From Mesorhizobium sp. 131-2-1 (GTDB taxonomy: Bacteria; Pseudomonadota; Alphaproteobacteria; Rhizobiales; Rhizobiaceae), in NCBI RefSeq assembly GCF_016756535.1, contig NZ_AP023247.1, positions 6,634,501-6,698,500 on the forward strand: a stretch of DNA of 64,000 nt, written 5' to 3'. Made by a program: the position numbers and the translations under genes. Position 1 is the stretch's first letter; each line of letters begins with the position of its first letter. Of this stretch, positions 31,536 to 42,034 are shown one piece after another. The notes beneath the pieces were generated by a model. The model had not been told where the DNA came from, ran no database searches, and was given only the letters and a program-made list of their open reading frames with translations.

Positions 31536-32296
31536 GGCGAGAACCGCATGTGCTTGTCGTTGGTGGGTCGGACTCCAGCGGTGGAGCTGGAATTGCCCGC
31601 GATATAGAAACGGTTTCCGCCTTCGGGCTGCGCAGTTGTCTTGCCATCACCGCCGTGACAGTCCAGACGCACTCGGCTGTCGAGCACGTCAAGCTTGTGC
31701 CGTCGGAGCTTGTCGCCGCTCAGATGCGCGCCGCGTTCGCTGCCAACGCTGTCGCGGCCGTCAAGATAGGCATGATTGGGACATCGGCGGCTGTTGAGGC
31801 AGTCGGCGCTGTTTTGGTCAACCGCCAAGTGCCTGTGGTACTCGACCCGGTCCTGGCCTCTACCTCGGGACGCAATCTGCTGGCGGACGATGCCATTAAT
31901 ATGCTGCGCCACGATCTGATGCCGATCTGCCGGCTTGTAACGCCTAACCTGGTCGAGCTGGCTGCGTTTACCGGCTCGTCACCGGCCGCGGACGAAGAAG
32001 GGGCTTGTCGTCAGGCTGAAGAGCTATCGAGGACGGTGAGGACCGCCGTACTCGTCAAGGGCGGCCATGCACAAGGAACCCGTTGCGTCGACGTGCTTTT
32101 GCAGCCGAACCAACCTGCAATTCGGTTCGAGGCGCCCCGCTTGCCGCGTGGGATGCGCGGAACGGGTTGCATGATGGCCAGCGCAGTCGCCGCCTCGCTT
32201 GCTCTTGGAGCGTCGCTGGAAGCGAGCGTGCGCCAAGCCAAGCAACATGTTTTCGATGCGCTTGCCGGATCGAAGGACATCGGGCCGACAAGCTGA
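31526..32296 (+). CDS. thiD: Hydroxymethylpyrimidine (phosphate) kinase
   Basis: 256 residues from the ATG at 31526 (GGAG just upstream, ten-base overlap with thiE); an ATG seven codons earlier is possible. VGGSDSSGGAGIARDIETVS is the ThiD nucleotide/substrate start, with VKIGMIGT, LDPVLASTSG, VTPNLVELAAFTG and RGTGCMMASAVAASLA, the last containing the anion-hole GTGC. It phosphorylates HMP to HMP-PP. Last gene of the thi operon; the 260 bp after it hold nothing I recognise. Confidence 0.93.
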   Translation: MALRREPHVLVVGGSDSSGGAGIARDIETVSAFGLRSCLAITAVTVQTHSAVEHVKLVPSELVAAQMRAAFAANAVAAVKIGMIGTSAAVEAVGAVLVNRQVPVVLDPVLASTSGRNLLADDAINMLRHDLMPICRLVTPNLVELAAFTGSSPAADEEGACRQAEELSRTVRTAVLVKGGHAQGTRCVDVLLQPNQPAIRFEAPRLPRGMRGTGCMMASAVAASLALGASLEASVRQAKQHVFDALAGSKDIGPTS

Positions 32297-32556
32297 TCGG
32301 GCCGAACGTATCCAACGCTCCGATCAAGTCTGGCAGGCGATCGTGGGTCTACTCCTAGGACATGAAGGCCCTATCCGAGGGGTGAGAATGCGGCATACAC
32401 GGTCGCTTTCGCCCATGAACAACACGCCGCTTTGAGGAGGAGCCGCATGCCTCTGTGCCAACAGGTTGATGGGTCATCCGAAACCCGCATCTAGTCGTCG
32501 CTAGCGACCGCATGCCGCTTGGCACGTTGTTGGGTGAGCGAACGTTCGAACCGGGG

Positions 32557-33585
32557 TTAGCCAACTCGAGCCATAATTACGGATTGAATCGCCGTTGCGG
32601 TATATAGGGAAGCATCTAACGACAGATTCCCAAACGCCGGTTGACAAAGGAGGTAGTTTGCACCTGCCGCTTCCAGCTGATCAAGAAGAGCTTGTCCCGC
32701 AGATGCTGCCGTTCCTACTACGCACAATTCCTTCTCGATTGCTGCATCGAAGGTCAGCGGCAGGTTTGGTGGAGTCGGCATACCATTGAGATCATAAAGG
32801 AATTTAAAGCTCTTGAGCCACCGTTCGTAAGCAGGTGCGGCGAGTGAACGTGCATCTGTTTCAGAACGCCCAATCACGACCATTCGGAGCAATCCAAGAA
32901 ATGGCGCTTGGTCGTCCGCCTCACTGGTGTGCTCTCGACCGGCGCGGAAGGCATCAGTGATTCTTCGAACGGAAGAGGAAGGTCCCACGCACGCGATGTT
33001 CATGCCATTCGCAGCGGCCCAGCCTGCCGATTCCGGTCGATTGGTGGCGATCCAAGTCGGCGGATGTGGACGCTGATGAGTTCTTAGCGTCAGCGGAACG
33101 CTGTTCAACTCAAAATGGCGACCTTGATAGGATAGCGTGCCGCCCTTCAGCGCATTGATAAGAATTTCGCTGGCTTCCGCATAGTGGTTTGGCGCCGCGT
33201 CCGAGCCAATCCCGAAGTAACCCAATTCGATCGGGAGCGAGCCGCGCCCTATCCCAAGTTCGAGCCTGCCACCGCTCAATTGGTCCAGCATACAGATCTC
33301 TTCGAACGCACGTAGCGGATGATAGAGGGCAAGCAGCATTACCAACGGGCCGACACGAAGGCGCCGGGTTCGCTGGGCTACGCTCGACAAGAACAGATTC
33401 GGTGAGGGACCTCTCCCATGTGGGGTACAATGGTGCTCTGCGAGATGATATGCATAGAATCCAAGGTGATCGCACGCCTCCGCTAACATCAGGCGATCTT
33501 CGTACTGTCGGGCGATATCGGGGCCGTCCTCGTCCAGATGATCGAAGATGCCGACAGCTAGGCCTGAAGGAAAGGCCTTATCCAT
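32557..33585 (-). CDS. LLM-class flavin-dependent monooxygenase (luciferase-like)
   Basis: 342 residues from the ATG at 33585 with GGAGA upstream. Bacterial-luciferase-fold features: CDHLGFYAYHLAEHHCTPHG, MLLALYHPLRAFEEICMLDQ, LSGGRLELGIGRGSLPIE and a flavin-binding WIATNRPES. The substrate is not deducible. It is transcribed in the same direction as hisC, 127 bp downstream of it, so the two could share a transcript. Confidence 0.85.
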   Translation of the reverse strand: MDKAFPSGLAVGIFDHLDEDGPDIARQYEDRLMLAEACDHLGFYAYHLAEHHCTPHGRGPSPNLFLSSVAQRTRRLRVGPLVMLLALYHPLRAFEEICMLDQLSGGRLELGIGRGSLPIELGYFGIGSDAAPNHYAEASEILINALKGGTLSYQGRHFELNSVPLTLRTHQRPHPPTWIATNRPESAGWAAANGMNIACVGPSSSVRRITDAFRAGREHTSEADDQAPFLGLLRMVVIGRSETDARSLAAPAYERWLKSFKFLYDLNGMPTPPNLPLTFDAAIEKELCVVGTAASAGQALLDQLEAAGANYLLCQPAFGNLSLDASLYTATAIQSVIMARVG

Positions 33586-33711
33586 GATATTCTCTCCATT
33601 TTTGACGCAACAAGTCCGGTTGCTTGCGTATTCCAAGCATTTTAAAGATTTCTCGCTTATGTAATCGCTCGGATTATTGCCTGCGAAATGCTAAAGCAGA
33701 GCCTTGGCAAC

Positions 33712-34821
33712 CTAACGCGGGGGTGTTGACATATTCAATATTCTGCTAATACGACTAGCGGCACGAAGAAACGCATCCATTTGCTCTTTTGTACCGATGC
33801 TGACGCGGATGTAATTTTCCAAACCTTTATCTGGAAAGACGGCAACAAGTATTTTTTGCCTTGCGAAGGCTGATTGCCACCATGAGCCGTCCTGTGCCGT
33901 TGGCACGCGGGCAAGCAAGAAGTTTGCGTGGGAAGGGATTACGGAAAATCCAAGTTGCGACAGCGCGAGCGTCACTCGCCGTCGTTCATGCCTGATGTGT
34001 CTGTGGTTGTCTGCATAGGCGGCGCGGTGCGCAAGGACGCTGATACCAACCGCCTGCCCGATCACATTCATGTTGAAGACGTTCTGGATGTTGCGTAGCC
34101 TGCCGATAATTTCAGGATGACCGAAACCGAAACCGACGCGAACGCCGGCGGCAGCATAGCTTTTCGAAAATGTCCTTAAGACCAGAAGGTTCGAATAGCG
34201 ATTGATGAGGCGTAGACCATTCTCGGGTGCAAAGTCGACGTAGGCCTCATCCAGCACGATCAAGCGGTCCGATTTCGCTACCAGGCGTTCGATATCGGCC
34301 ACCGGAACGAACGTTCCAGTCGGATTGTTCGGATTGGCTAGCAGAATGAACTTGGCGTCCTTTGCAGGACCGAAGAGCAATTGCTCCATCGGCAAGGAAT
34401 GATCTTTGCTAAATTCGATTTCGACAAATTGAGCACCCTGCAACGTTGCAAGTTTGCGGTTGAACGAAAAGCCTGGCGACATCATCGCCACGCTATCCCC
34501 CGGGGTAAGGAATGCTCTGTAGACAAGTCCAAGCAGTTCAGACGATCCGTTGCCGGCGATCACCTGATCCATGGAGACGCTGTAGGCATTCGCCGCTGCT
34601 TCTCTCAAGCTGATGTTATCGTCTTCTGGATATAGATACTGCCGTTCGAGAGCTGCAATCGCACTTTGCATTATGATTTCCGGAAGCGGGAAGGGGTTCT
34701 CATTCGTGTTTAGTTTTACCCAACTTGAATCCGGCGCTGGTGTATCGGATGGCAGAGCATCTAACTGTCTCGCCACTTGCGAAAGAGACGACAGCACACT
34801 CTGAAGTTTTGCATCGGACAT
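33712..34821 (-). CDS. hisC: Histidinol-phosphate/aromatic aminotransferase (HisC-like)
   Basis: 369 residues of PLP fold type I. KLNTNENPFPLPE, NPNNPTGTF, VLDEAYVDFAPENG and the PLP lysine in LRTFSKSYAAAGVRVGF are present, with the C-terminal arginine in YIRVSIGT. These favour HisC, which forms histidinol phosphate, though paralogues on islands can use aromatic acids or other substrates. It lies beside a flavin monooxygenase rather than his genes, so a role outside histidine synthesis is possible. Confidence 0.82.
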   Translation of the reverse strand: MSDAKLQSVLSSLSQVARQLDALPSDTPAPDSSWVKLNTNENPFPLPEIIMQSAIAALERQYLYPEDDNISLREAAANAYSVSMDQVIAGNGSSELLGLVYRAFLTPGDSVAMMSPGFSFNRKLATLQGAQFVEIEFSKDHSLPMEQLLFGPAKDAKFILLANPNNPTGTFVPVADIERLVAKSDRLIVLDEAYVDFAPENGLRLINRYSNLLVLRTFSKSYAAAGVRVGFGFGHPEIIGRLRNIQNVFNMNVIGQAVGISVLAHRAAYADNHRHIRHERRRVTLALSQLGFSVIPSHANFLLARVPTAQDGSWWQSAFARQKILVAVFPDKGLENYIRVSIGTKEQMDAFLRAASRISRILNMSTPPR

Positions 34822-35029
34822 GTTTTTCTCCGTTTCAGTCGCAGAGGGAATCCGGGATGAACTGATGGTCTGAGCACATGGCCGACCAACAGTGCATTCA
34901 CACCGCCGTTGTCAGCACATTGACCCCGCGAGGTCGGGCGGGCTGTCCTCCCGGGTCGGATTGGCCCGACGCTCAGTCCGCATCCACTCGTCATCGGGCC
35001 AAGGCTCCGCCAACCACCAACGCTTGATT

Positions 35030-35720
35030 TGTCCCTGATATTTGCCTCGGTCAGCCTTTCAAGGACGCTTGATCTGATGCCGTATTTCCTCAGCGTGTAT
35101 CCAATCTGGCGCGGCGTCAGTCCAAGCAGGCGCCGCCTTTGTCTGCACCGAACCATCTCTTCACGGCCGCGATGACACGCTCGCGATTTGACATACTCGT
35201 ACCGTTAAAGAGGCTGCGCTGGGAGGCGCCAGCGGTGCCTGGTCGCTGACGACGGACGGGACCGTAGCGGCGGCCCAAGGAGCAGCCTCAGTCGGCCGCG
35301 TGGCCGGCCTGTCTGGCATCATCGGCCCAGTTGCGGCACCTTGTTGCCCGGTCCGCTCTTCCACGGCGCCGCGAAAAAACACTGTCCGTGGCATTCTGCC
35401 GATTGACGCTCCCGCTGCCAGGAACATGCGATGCAGCTTCACTGTCTGCCCAACCAGATTGGCGATTGTGGTGAGGAGGCGCAGGTCGTAATCGAGGAGG
35501 GAACTTGATTTGTTGTCCAAGATGCGGTCGATGGTCGGCGTGCCCACGACGTTCGCATCGACGCGAACGGGTACGCCGATGAACGAGACTTTCATGCTGT
35601 CGGACGCCCCGAGCACGTCCTTGTCGGCGGCGTTGAAAGCCGGGTCCACCGCTTGGTTGCGGATTTTGACTGGTCACGGGCAAGCGCGAAAAACGCCCTG
35701 GCCGTAAGTCGGGACGCTGC
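35030..35720 (-). pseudogene. nifA: nifA remnant: GAF domain piece and C-terminal HTH
   Basis: One frame reads FNAADKDVLGASDSMKVSFI and continues with YDLRLLTTIANLVGQTVKLHR, the GAF sensor part of rhizobial NifA. After a Pro/Ala-rich stretch, a shifted frame gives LLGLTPRQIGYTLRKYGI, the C-terminal DNA-binding helix-turn-helix. A piece reading RERVIAAVKRW just before it is in yet another frame. The central AAA+ sigma-54-activating domain is deleted, so this copy cannot activate the sigma-54 promoters seen elsewhere in the window. Confidence 0.85.
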
Positions 35721-35999
35721 AACGTGGTCGAGTGCACAGCGGTGCGATGCCTTGCCATGGAGTTTCCTTTCATGAATCGCGACCGTCGACTGGCTTCTGC
35801 ACGCCGCAACCGCACGTTGATTCACGAGACCGGAATGGGGCGGGAGAGTCAATCGAGCTTTCTTTCATTCGCGAAAGGAAACTCTGCGCTCATGATAGAA
35901 TTCCATCAGTTTCATATAGCTCCGGTAGATGATATCGAACGGCAGAATGTCTGCCCCGGCGTCGCCGCGGTGCCGGTGCTGATGGCCCGGGCCATCAGC

Positions 36000-36395
36000 C
36001 TAATCAGCTCCTGGCAAAGCTGGGCGCAGTGGCGTGGCGACCGCCATCGCGACGATGCCATCTACGAGGGCCGACTGCGACTCCGGCGTGATTTCATTCA
36101 CAATCGCGACAGCGTCTTGAGCTTTGCGCACCTCGCGGAGCTCCTGATGGCCCCCTGCCCCCGCCGACCATACAGAAGCCGACGAGCTCAGGTTGCCGTG
36201 CATGAGATCCAGCGTGGTCTCGTATGTGATCTGCCGCTTCTCGAGGGTCACGAGCGTATCGAGCACCTCCAAACTCGGCGCGTTGTCACGGAAATAGGAG
36301 CGAAAGCCGATTTCGCGGAGCTCGTGCCCCTGCAAGCGGTGGCTGCCGACGAAGACCGCCCCTTGCCGGGCCGTTTTGCGACCGTGGAAAACATC
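36000..36395 (-). pseudogene. LacI-type regulator, C-terminal sugar-binding domain fragment
   Basis: The frame contains GSHRLQGHELREIGFRSYFR, then LDTLVTLEKRQITYETTLDL, and ends AIVNEITPESQSALVDGIVA followed by TPLRPAL. This is the order seen in the periplasmic-binding-like domain of LacI-family regulators that sense sugars. The DNA-binding domain is absent and the central region is garbled (SVWSAGAGGHQELREV in place of a GIYxxGGGxxG stretch). Confidence 0.55.
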
Positions 36396-36476
36396 CAAGC
36401 GGCGGCCCCCCGACCTCGTCCCGCCATAGGAGGAAACGGCACCGCGACCTTGATGCAGTGTCATGGATGGATGGGG

Positions 36477-36602
36477 CATTATTCGGGAACCGAACCAATC
36501 CACAGAAATATTTTGTTGGTATTTTTGTTGGTCCGCGCTCCTATTGCTCCATGCCGAGGCGATTGAAAACGAACTCAAATTTTCTCTACTTGGATTCCGC
36601 CT
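36477..36602. repeat. Recurrent ~125-bp element, copy 1
   Basis: From ATTCGGGAACCGAACCAATC through TTGTTGGTATTTTTGTTGG to CTTGGATTCCGCCTC this stretch is almost identical to the copy near 56.06 kb, in the same orientation. A third, diverged copy lies near 47.23 kb. Each copy is followed by different DNA. It abuts an IS1595 remnant here. An attachment-site or non-autonomous-element origin is possible. Confidence 0.75.
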
Positions 36603-36609
36603 CGGATGA

Positions 36610-37006
36610 GGCGAAGGCATTCATGGCCATAGGCGAGAGTTTTGCCAAGCATGAGACCGTGAAGCATTCCAGCCACGAATATCTTCGCGACACGGTCCAC
36701 GTCAATTAGGTGGAGGGTTTCAATTCCCGCGTGCGGCGGACGATCGCCGGCGTCTTTCACCATATCAGCCCGCAACATGCCGACCTGTATTTCCATGAAA
36801 TCGGCTTCCGCTGGTCTCAGCGCGTCGTGTCTGGAAGCGCCATTCGGAAAACTCGGCATGGCCGGGAAATCATGCGAAGGCTCTGGTCACGGGTGCCGCC
36901 AGCGCTGCAACTGCCGACTGTCTTTTGCGCCGCCACGGGACGTCAGATGCGGCGAAGCCCCGATGGTGGCATCACTATCAAATCGGCCGTAGCTGTCTTT
37001 GGTTGA
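36610..37006 (+). pseudogene. IS1595-family transposase, C-terminal remnant
   Basis: The frame carries FAKHETVKHSSHEYLRDTVH, then VEGFNSRVRRTIAGVFHHIS and YFHEIGFRWSQRV. These are the end of the ISXO2-like DDE domain (vNHs..eY...vH.N..EGf..LKR...G.yHh). A TAG at 36707-36709 sits exactly where the conserved serine or threonine of HVN(S)VEGF should be. The 5' two-thirds are missing. Confidence 0.75.
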
Positions 37007-37127
37007 TAAAGGCCGGGGTAAGGATGAATGAACGCAGCAATGTAGACAGGCTCGTTTTTGGAAGAGACCTCTAAGTCGAGGGCGAATACCTTGTCGCTAG
37101 TCTAGGAAGGGGTCTGCGCCGGCGCGC

Positions 37128-37420
37128 GACGGCGCCTGTCGGGCTTCTCCGCGGTCGTCTCCAATATCATGAGCAATGCGCCGGCCGTGCTGGCGCCCAG
37201 GCCCTTCATACCGGTCTGGAAACCCGGATGTGCCTGGCCTGATTGTCGCCATGAGTTCCACGCTGGTCGACAACTTTACGCTGCTCGGCTAGGTCGCCAG
37301 ACTGATCTTCCCCGAGCAGGCGCAGATCGCTGGCACAGATCTCAGTTTTGGGCGTTTTCTTCAAGGCCGGACTGCCGCTGAAGCTGATCACGCTCCATAA
37401 CGGTTCGGTTGCTATGCGCA
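37128..37420 (+). pseudogene. Anion/arsenite-type transporter, C-terminal scrap
   Basis: Pieces read FSAVVSNIMSNAPAVLAPRP, then in a second frame MSSTLVDNFTLLG, a stop, and VARLIFPEQAQIAG. They resemble the last two membrane segments of ArsB/NhaD-type transporters (SNxPA..., STLAGNLTLLGS.ANLI). Frame changes and an in-frame stop show it is dead. Confidence 0.55.
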
Positions 37421-37586
37421 AGGCCTCGGTCGTGCTCCTATATTCCACGGAGAATTACTCATGGCTGCTTACGCAACGTTTCTTAACACCGATTTTAATA
37501 GCGCAAAAGGATTTCCGACGTAATGCTGCAGTGCAACAGAACGGTCTTTGAGCGTGCCGTTTATGCACTGTCACCAGGAGATCCGA

Positions 37587-38840
37587 ATGCTCGAACAGAC
37601 CCCAGACAAACCGCACGAGCCTTTGGCGCAACAGACCCTTCCCGCTGAGAAGTTCCGCAAGTCGCGGTCGCTGCGATTAATGTTCGCGATCGTCCTCTTG
37701 GGCGGTAGCTCTTTTGCCATCTATGCCTACAGCAGCGCTCGCCCTTCGGACGCCGTCGCGCTCGCAACTGTCGCACCGGCGCCTCCCATTGTGGTCAAGG
37801 CAGCGCAGGCGCAACTTGGGAACGTTCCGATCTGGGTCACAGGGCTCGGAACCGTGCAACCCTTCAACAGCGTGACAGTCAAGCCTCGCGCCAATGGGCA
37901 GATCAACGATATCGTCTTCACTGAAGGCCAGATGGTGCATGCGCACGATGTGCTCGCCCGCCTGGACCCGAAACCCTTCCTTGGACCTCTGCATCAGGCC
38001 GAAGCGACGCTGGCCAAGGATCAGGCACAACTCACCAATGCTCAAGCTGATCTGCAACGCGTTTCGAGCCTTGCCCAGAAAGGCTTTGCCACGGGCCAGG
38101 TCCTCGATACGCAAAAGGCGCAGATCGCCCAGACGGAGGCGACGATTTTGGCGGACAAAGCCGCCATCGAGAACGCGCAGACCCAGATAGACTACACCAC
38201 CATCACCTCGCCGATCGACGGCGTGGCGGGCATACGGATGATCGATGCGGGCAACATGATCACTTCGACCGATCTGGGGATTGTGACAATCAATCAGCTC
38301 GAGCCGATTTCGGTCGTGTTTAACGTGCCGGCGGACGCCGTCGCTGACTGGCCGGTCGGAACGCCAGCGTCCGCGATTTCCGTCACCGCCCTAGCGGCCA
38401 ACGATAGCAGGATGCTCGACACGGGAACTTTGAGCCTCGTCGACAATCATATCGATCCCGCGACGGCTACCATCAAATTGAAGGCGACTTTCCCGAACAA
38501 GGACCATCAACTGAAGCCGGGGCAGTTCGTCAGTGCCCTGTTCCAGAGCGTGCTCCTGTCCGAGGCGACTTCGGTTCCATCAAGTGCCGTTCAGCAGTCG
38601 GCCAACGGCACTTACGTCTATCTGGTCAAGCCGGAGGACTCGACGCTGGTCCAGCGCAAGGTGACGGTCAAACGCGTAGCCGGCGACGTCACCGTGATTG
38701 CTTCGGGCTTGAATGCCGGCGATACGGTCGTCACCGAGGGGCAATACAGCCTGAAGCCCGGGATGAAAGTGTCGACGCAGAGCGCCGGATCGCAGGACGC
38801 GGCAGGCGAAGCTTTGGGCCATCGAAGGGATCGAGTGTGA
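37587..38840 (+). CDS. RND efflux periplasmic adaptor (membrane fusion protein)
   Basis: 417 residues from the ATG at 37587 (AGGAGA upstream). One N-terminal membrane anchor (LMFAIVLLGGSSFAIYAYSS) is followed by the lipoyl halves GTVQPFNSVTVKPRANGQI and DYTTITSPIDGVAGIRMIDA. Between them is a helical hairpin of Ala/Gln-rich repeats (LAKDQAQLTNAQADLQRVSS), then the beta-barrel VVFNVPADAVADW. This is the MdtA/AcrA layout. Its end overlaps the pump gene by four bases. Confidence 0.92.
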   Translation: MLEQTPDKPHEPLAQQTLPAEKFRKSRSLRLMFAIVLLGGSSFAIYAYSSARPSDAVALATVAPAPPIVVKAAQAQLGNVPIWVTGLGTVQPFNSVTVKPRANGQINDIVFTEGQMVHAHDVLARLDPKPFLGPLHQAEATLAKDQAQLTNAQADLQRVSSLAQKGFATGQVLDTQKAQIAQTEATILADKAAIENAQTQIDYTTITSPIDGVAGIRMIDAGNMITSTDLGIVTINQLEPISVVFNVPADAVADWPVGTPASAISVTALAANDSRMLDTGTLSLVDNHIDPATATIKLKATFPNKDHQLKPGQFVSALFQSVLLSEATSVPSSAVQQSANGTYVYLVKPEDSTLVQRKVTVKRVAGDVTVIASGLNAGDTVVTEGQYSLKPGMKVSTQSAGSQDAAGEALGHRRDRV

Positions 38841-41800
38841 GCGTCTCCAACATATTCGTCCAGCGTCCAATTGCGACCGGGCTGCTGACGCTCGGCATCG
38901 TGCTCGTGGGCATGGTTGCGTACATGCTTCTGCCGATCTCGTCGCTGCCTCAGGTCGATTTTCCGACCATCGCTGTAGAGTCCACGTTGCCCGGCGCCAA
39001 CGCGGAAACGATGGCGAGCACGGTAGCGAGCCCGCTCGAACAGCAATTCTCGACCATACCCGGCCTAGCCCAGATGACGTCGACGAGTACGCTCGGCAAA
39101 ACCGACATGACGCTGCAGTTCGATCTCAGCCGCAATATCGACAGCGCGGCCCAGGACGTTCAGGCGGCGATCAACGCGGCGAGCGGCTCATTGCCAAAGG
39201 CAATGCAAAGTCCGCCCACCTACCACAAGGTCAATCCGGCACTGTTCACCGTGATCTCCATCGTGCTGCAGTCGGACACGATCCCCCTCCCGCTGGTCAT
39301 GGATGCGGCGTCTAATATGGTTGCCCAGACCTTGTCCCAGATTCCGGGAGCCGGCTTCGTGGACATGCCCGGTTCTTCGAAATCGGCCATCCGAATCCAG
39401 CTCGATCCCATGAAGCTGGCCAGCCTCGGGATGAGCCTCGAAGACGTTCGGTCCGCGCTGGTAGTGGGGACGACCAACGGACCCAAGGGCACTCTCGAAG
39501 GCGCGCAGCGCTCGGTCACGCTTGACGCCAATAACCAACTCCTCACCTCGGCGGACGCGAGCGCGGCAATCATCGCCTACCGCAACGGATCTCCGATAAG
39601 GATCAGCGATATCGGACGCGCGATCGACAGCGTCGAAAACACGACGTTGGGTGCATGGTACAATAATCGGAAGGCTGTCCTCATAGACGTTCATCTGCAG
39701 TCGGGCGCTAACGCGGTTGACGTCGTGAATGGCGTCAAGGCCGCCCTGCCAGGACTGCGGTTGCGCCTCCCTCCCTCCGTCCAGATCATGACGGCGGGTG
39801 ACTCTACGGTTGCCGTTCGCGCAGCCGTGGCCGACGTCCAGTTCACACTCATGATTACGATCGGGTTGGTTGTCCTCACGATCTTCCTATTCCTCAAGAG
39901 CATGAGCGCGACCATCATTCCGGCCGTCACGATTCCCGTTTCCCTGATCGGCACATTTGGCGTGATGTATTTGTTGGGTTACTCGCTGGACAACATTTCG
40001 CTGATGGGACTCACGATCGCCGTAGGGTTTGTCGTCGACGATGCGATCGTCGTGATCGAGAACATCGTCCGGCACATCGAGGGCGGCGAATCCCCTCTTG
40101 AGGCCACCTTGAAGGGGGCGAGCGAGATCGGCTTTACGGTCGTTTCCATGACCGCATCGCTGATCGCGGTCTTTATCCCGCTGCTTCTGATGAGCAGCAT
40201 GGTCGGCCGGCTGTTCCGGGAGTTCTCCGTCACCATAGCGGTAGCGCTCATCATTTCGGCGCTCGTTTCGCTCACCCTTACGCCTATGATGTGCGCCCTG
40301 ATGATCAAAGGCCATGGTCACGACGCCAAGCCCAACCGCTTATCCAGCCTGCTCGAGCGCGGCTTCGACTTCATCCAGCGGGGTTATAGCCGTTCGCTCC
40401 GCGTCGTGGTCGGACATCCAAGGCTTGTTCTCCTCTGCTTTTTCGCAACGCTGGCTGTAACGGCGGAGTTGTTCCTAGCGATCCCGAAGGGCTTCTTCCC
40501 ACAACAGGACCTCGGGCTGATTTCCGGGTCCACGCAGGCCGCGCAGGATATCTCCTTCCAAGCGATGGCAGCCAAGCAGCAGGCCGTTGTCGATATCATC
40601 CTGAAAGATCCGGCGGTCGACACGGTCCGGTCCACCCTCGGCGGCTCCGGGCGCATGAACTCCGGCAACTTGCAGATCGTCCTCAAGCCGCTGTCGGAAC
40701 GATCCGTGTCCGCGGATCAGGTGATTGCACGCCTCCGCAAGGAAACGGCCGGTGTGTCCGGCGTCAGCGTGGGCATGCAGGCTGTACAGGGCATCAACGT
40801 GGGCGCACGCGGCTCCCAGACGCAGTTCCAGTACACCTTGCAGGACCCCAACCTGCCCGAACTGTACAGATGGGCCGACACGATGACCGCCGAATTGCGC
40901 AAGCTTCCTCAGGTCCGAGACGTTGCGAATGACCTGCAAGCCGCGGCGCCGCATGCCAGCATCGCTGTCGACAGGGACACGGCATCACGCCTCGGCATCA
41001 CGCCGCAGGCGATCGACGACACACTCTACGACGCATTCGGTCAGCGGCAGGTCACGACGATCTTCACCCAAGCCGACCAGCACAAAATCGTCATGGAGAT
41101 CGATCCGAAATACCGAGTCGATGCAGGCGCGCTTGATGCGATCTATGTCGGAAGCAATTCGGGCAAGCAGGTTCCGCTCAGCGCTTTCGCCAAGGTCAGT
41201 AGCTCCGTGGCGCCGCTGACGATCAACCATCAGGGCTTGTTCCCTTCCGTAACGCTGAGTTTCAATCTCGCGCCCAACGTCGCCCTCGGGGACGCGGTTA
41301 CGGCGGTCGAAGCCATGCAGGCACGGATTCGCATGTCCGCGACGGTGCAGACCGGGTTCCAGGGCACCGCACAGGCCTTCCAGGCCTCGCTCAGCACGCA
41401 GCCGATGCTAATCGTGGCAGCCCTGATCGCCGTGTACATCGTTCTCGGCATGCTTTACGAGAGCGTGATCCACCCGATAACCATTCTGTCGACCTTGCCT
41501 TCAGCGGGAGTGGGCGCCCTCGCGACGCTTATGCTTGTTGGTGGTCAGCTTGATGTCATGGGGCTTGTCGGCATCATCCTGCTCATCGGCATCGTGAAGA
41601 AGAATGCGATTATGATGATCGACTTTGCATTGTCAGCCGAGCGGGACCGCGGCTTGCCGCCAAAGGAAGCCATTATCCAAGCCTGCATCTTGCGGTTCCG
41701 GCCCATCACAATGACCACGCTCTGTGCGCTGTTGGGCGCGCTGCCGCTCGCTTTAGGTACTGGCGTCGGTTCGGAACTCAGACGCCCGCTCGGCATCGCG

Positions 41801-41953
41801 ATCGTGGGCGGACTCTGCGTGTCGCAGCTGCTGACGCTGTACACCACGCCGGTCATCTACCTCTACATGCAGCAGTTTGCAGGCTTGATGATGGGCGTCA
41901 AGTATCGGATCATCGGGCGTCGGCCCGCGCTCCCCGCAGTCCCGGCAGAATAG
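38837..41953 (+). CDS. RND multidrug efflux pump (MdtB/AcrB type)
   Basis: 1038 residues with a GTG start overlapping the adaptor stop. The HAE1-type N-terminus (SVSNIFVQRPIATGLLTLGI) is followed by twelve predicted membrane helices and two large periplasmic loops. Motif A region GFVVDDAIVVIENIVRHIEG contains the paired Asp residues of proton translocation, and RFRPITMTTLCALLGALPLA is the second-half signature. No outer-membrane channel gene is adjacent, so a TolC-type channel from elsewhere must be used. The following two-component genes probably control it. Confidence 0.95.
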   Translation: MSVSNIFVQRPIATGLLTLGIVLVGMVAYMLLPISSLPQVDFPTIAVESTLPGANAETMASTVASPLEQQFSTIPGLAQMTSTSTLGKTDMTLQFDLSRNIDSAAQDVQAAINAASGSLPKAMQSPPTYHKVNPALFTVISIVLQSDTIPLPLVMDAASNMVAQTLSQIPGAGFVDMPGSSKSAIRIQLDPMKLASLGMSLEDVRSALVVGTTNGPKGTLEGAQRSVTLDANNQLLTSADASAAIIAYRNGSPIRISDIGRAIDSVENTTLGAWYNNRKAVLIDVHLQSGANAVDVVNGVKAALPGLRLRLPPSVQIMTAGDSTVAVRAAVADVQFTLMITIGLVVLTIFLFLKSMSATIIPAVTIPVSLIGTFGVMYLLGYSLDNISLMGLTIAVGFVVDDAIVVIENIVRHIEGGESPLEATLKGASEIGFTVVSMTASLIAVFIPLLLMSSMVGRLFREFSVTIAVALIISALVSLTLTPMMCALMIKGHGHDAKPNRLSSLLERGFDFIQRGYSRSLRVVVGHPRLVLLCFFATLAVTAELFLAIPKGFFPQQDLGLISGSTQAAQDISFQAMAAKQQAVVDIILKDPAVDTVRSTLGGSGRMNSGNLQIVLKPLSERSVSADQVIARLRKETAGVSGVSVGMQAVQGINVGARGSQTQFQYTLQDPNLPELYRWADTMTAELRKLPQVRDVANDLQAAAPHASIAVDRDTASRLGITPQAIDDTLYDAFGQRQVTTIFTQADQHKIVMEIDPKYRVDAGALDAIYVGSNSGKQVPLSAFAKVSSSVAPLTINHQGLFPSVTLSFNLAPNVALGDAVTAVEAMQARIRMSATVQTGFQGTAQAFQASLSTQPMLIVAALIAVYIVLGMLYESVIHPITILSTLPSAGVGALATLMLVGGQLDVMGLVGIILLIGIVKKNAIMMIDFALSAERDRGLPPKEAIIQACILRFRPITMTTLCALLGALPLALGTGVGSELRRPLGIAIVGGLCVSQLLTLYTTPVIYLYMQQFAGLMMGVKYRIIGRRPALPAVPAE

Positions 41954-42034
41954 GTTGGGGAGCGGCCGTGCTTGGCCCGCTGACGCCCGCCGGGGTGCAG
42001 CAACAACGTGGCCAATGGGAGAGGACAACACGCT

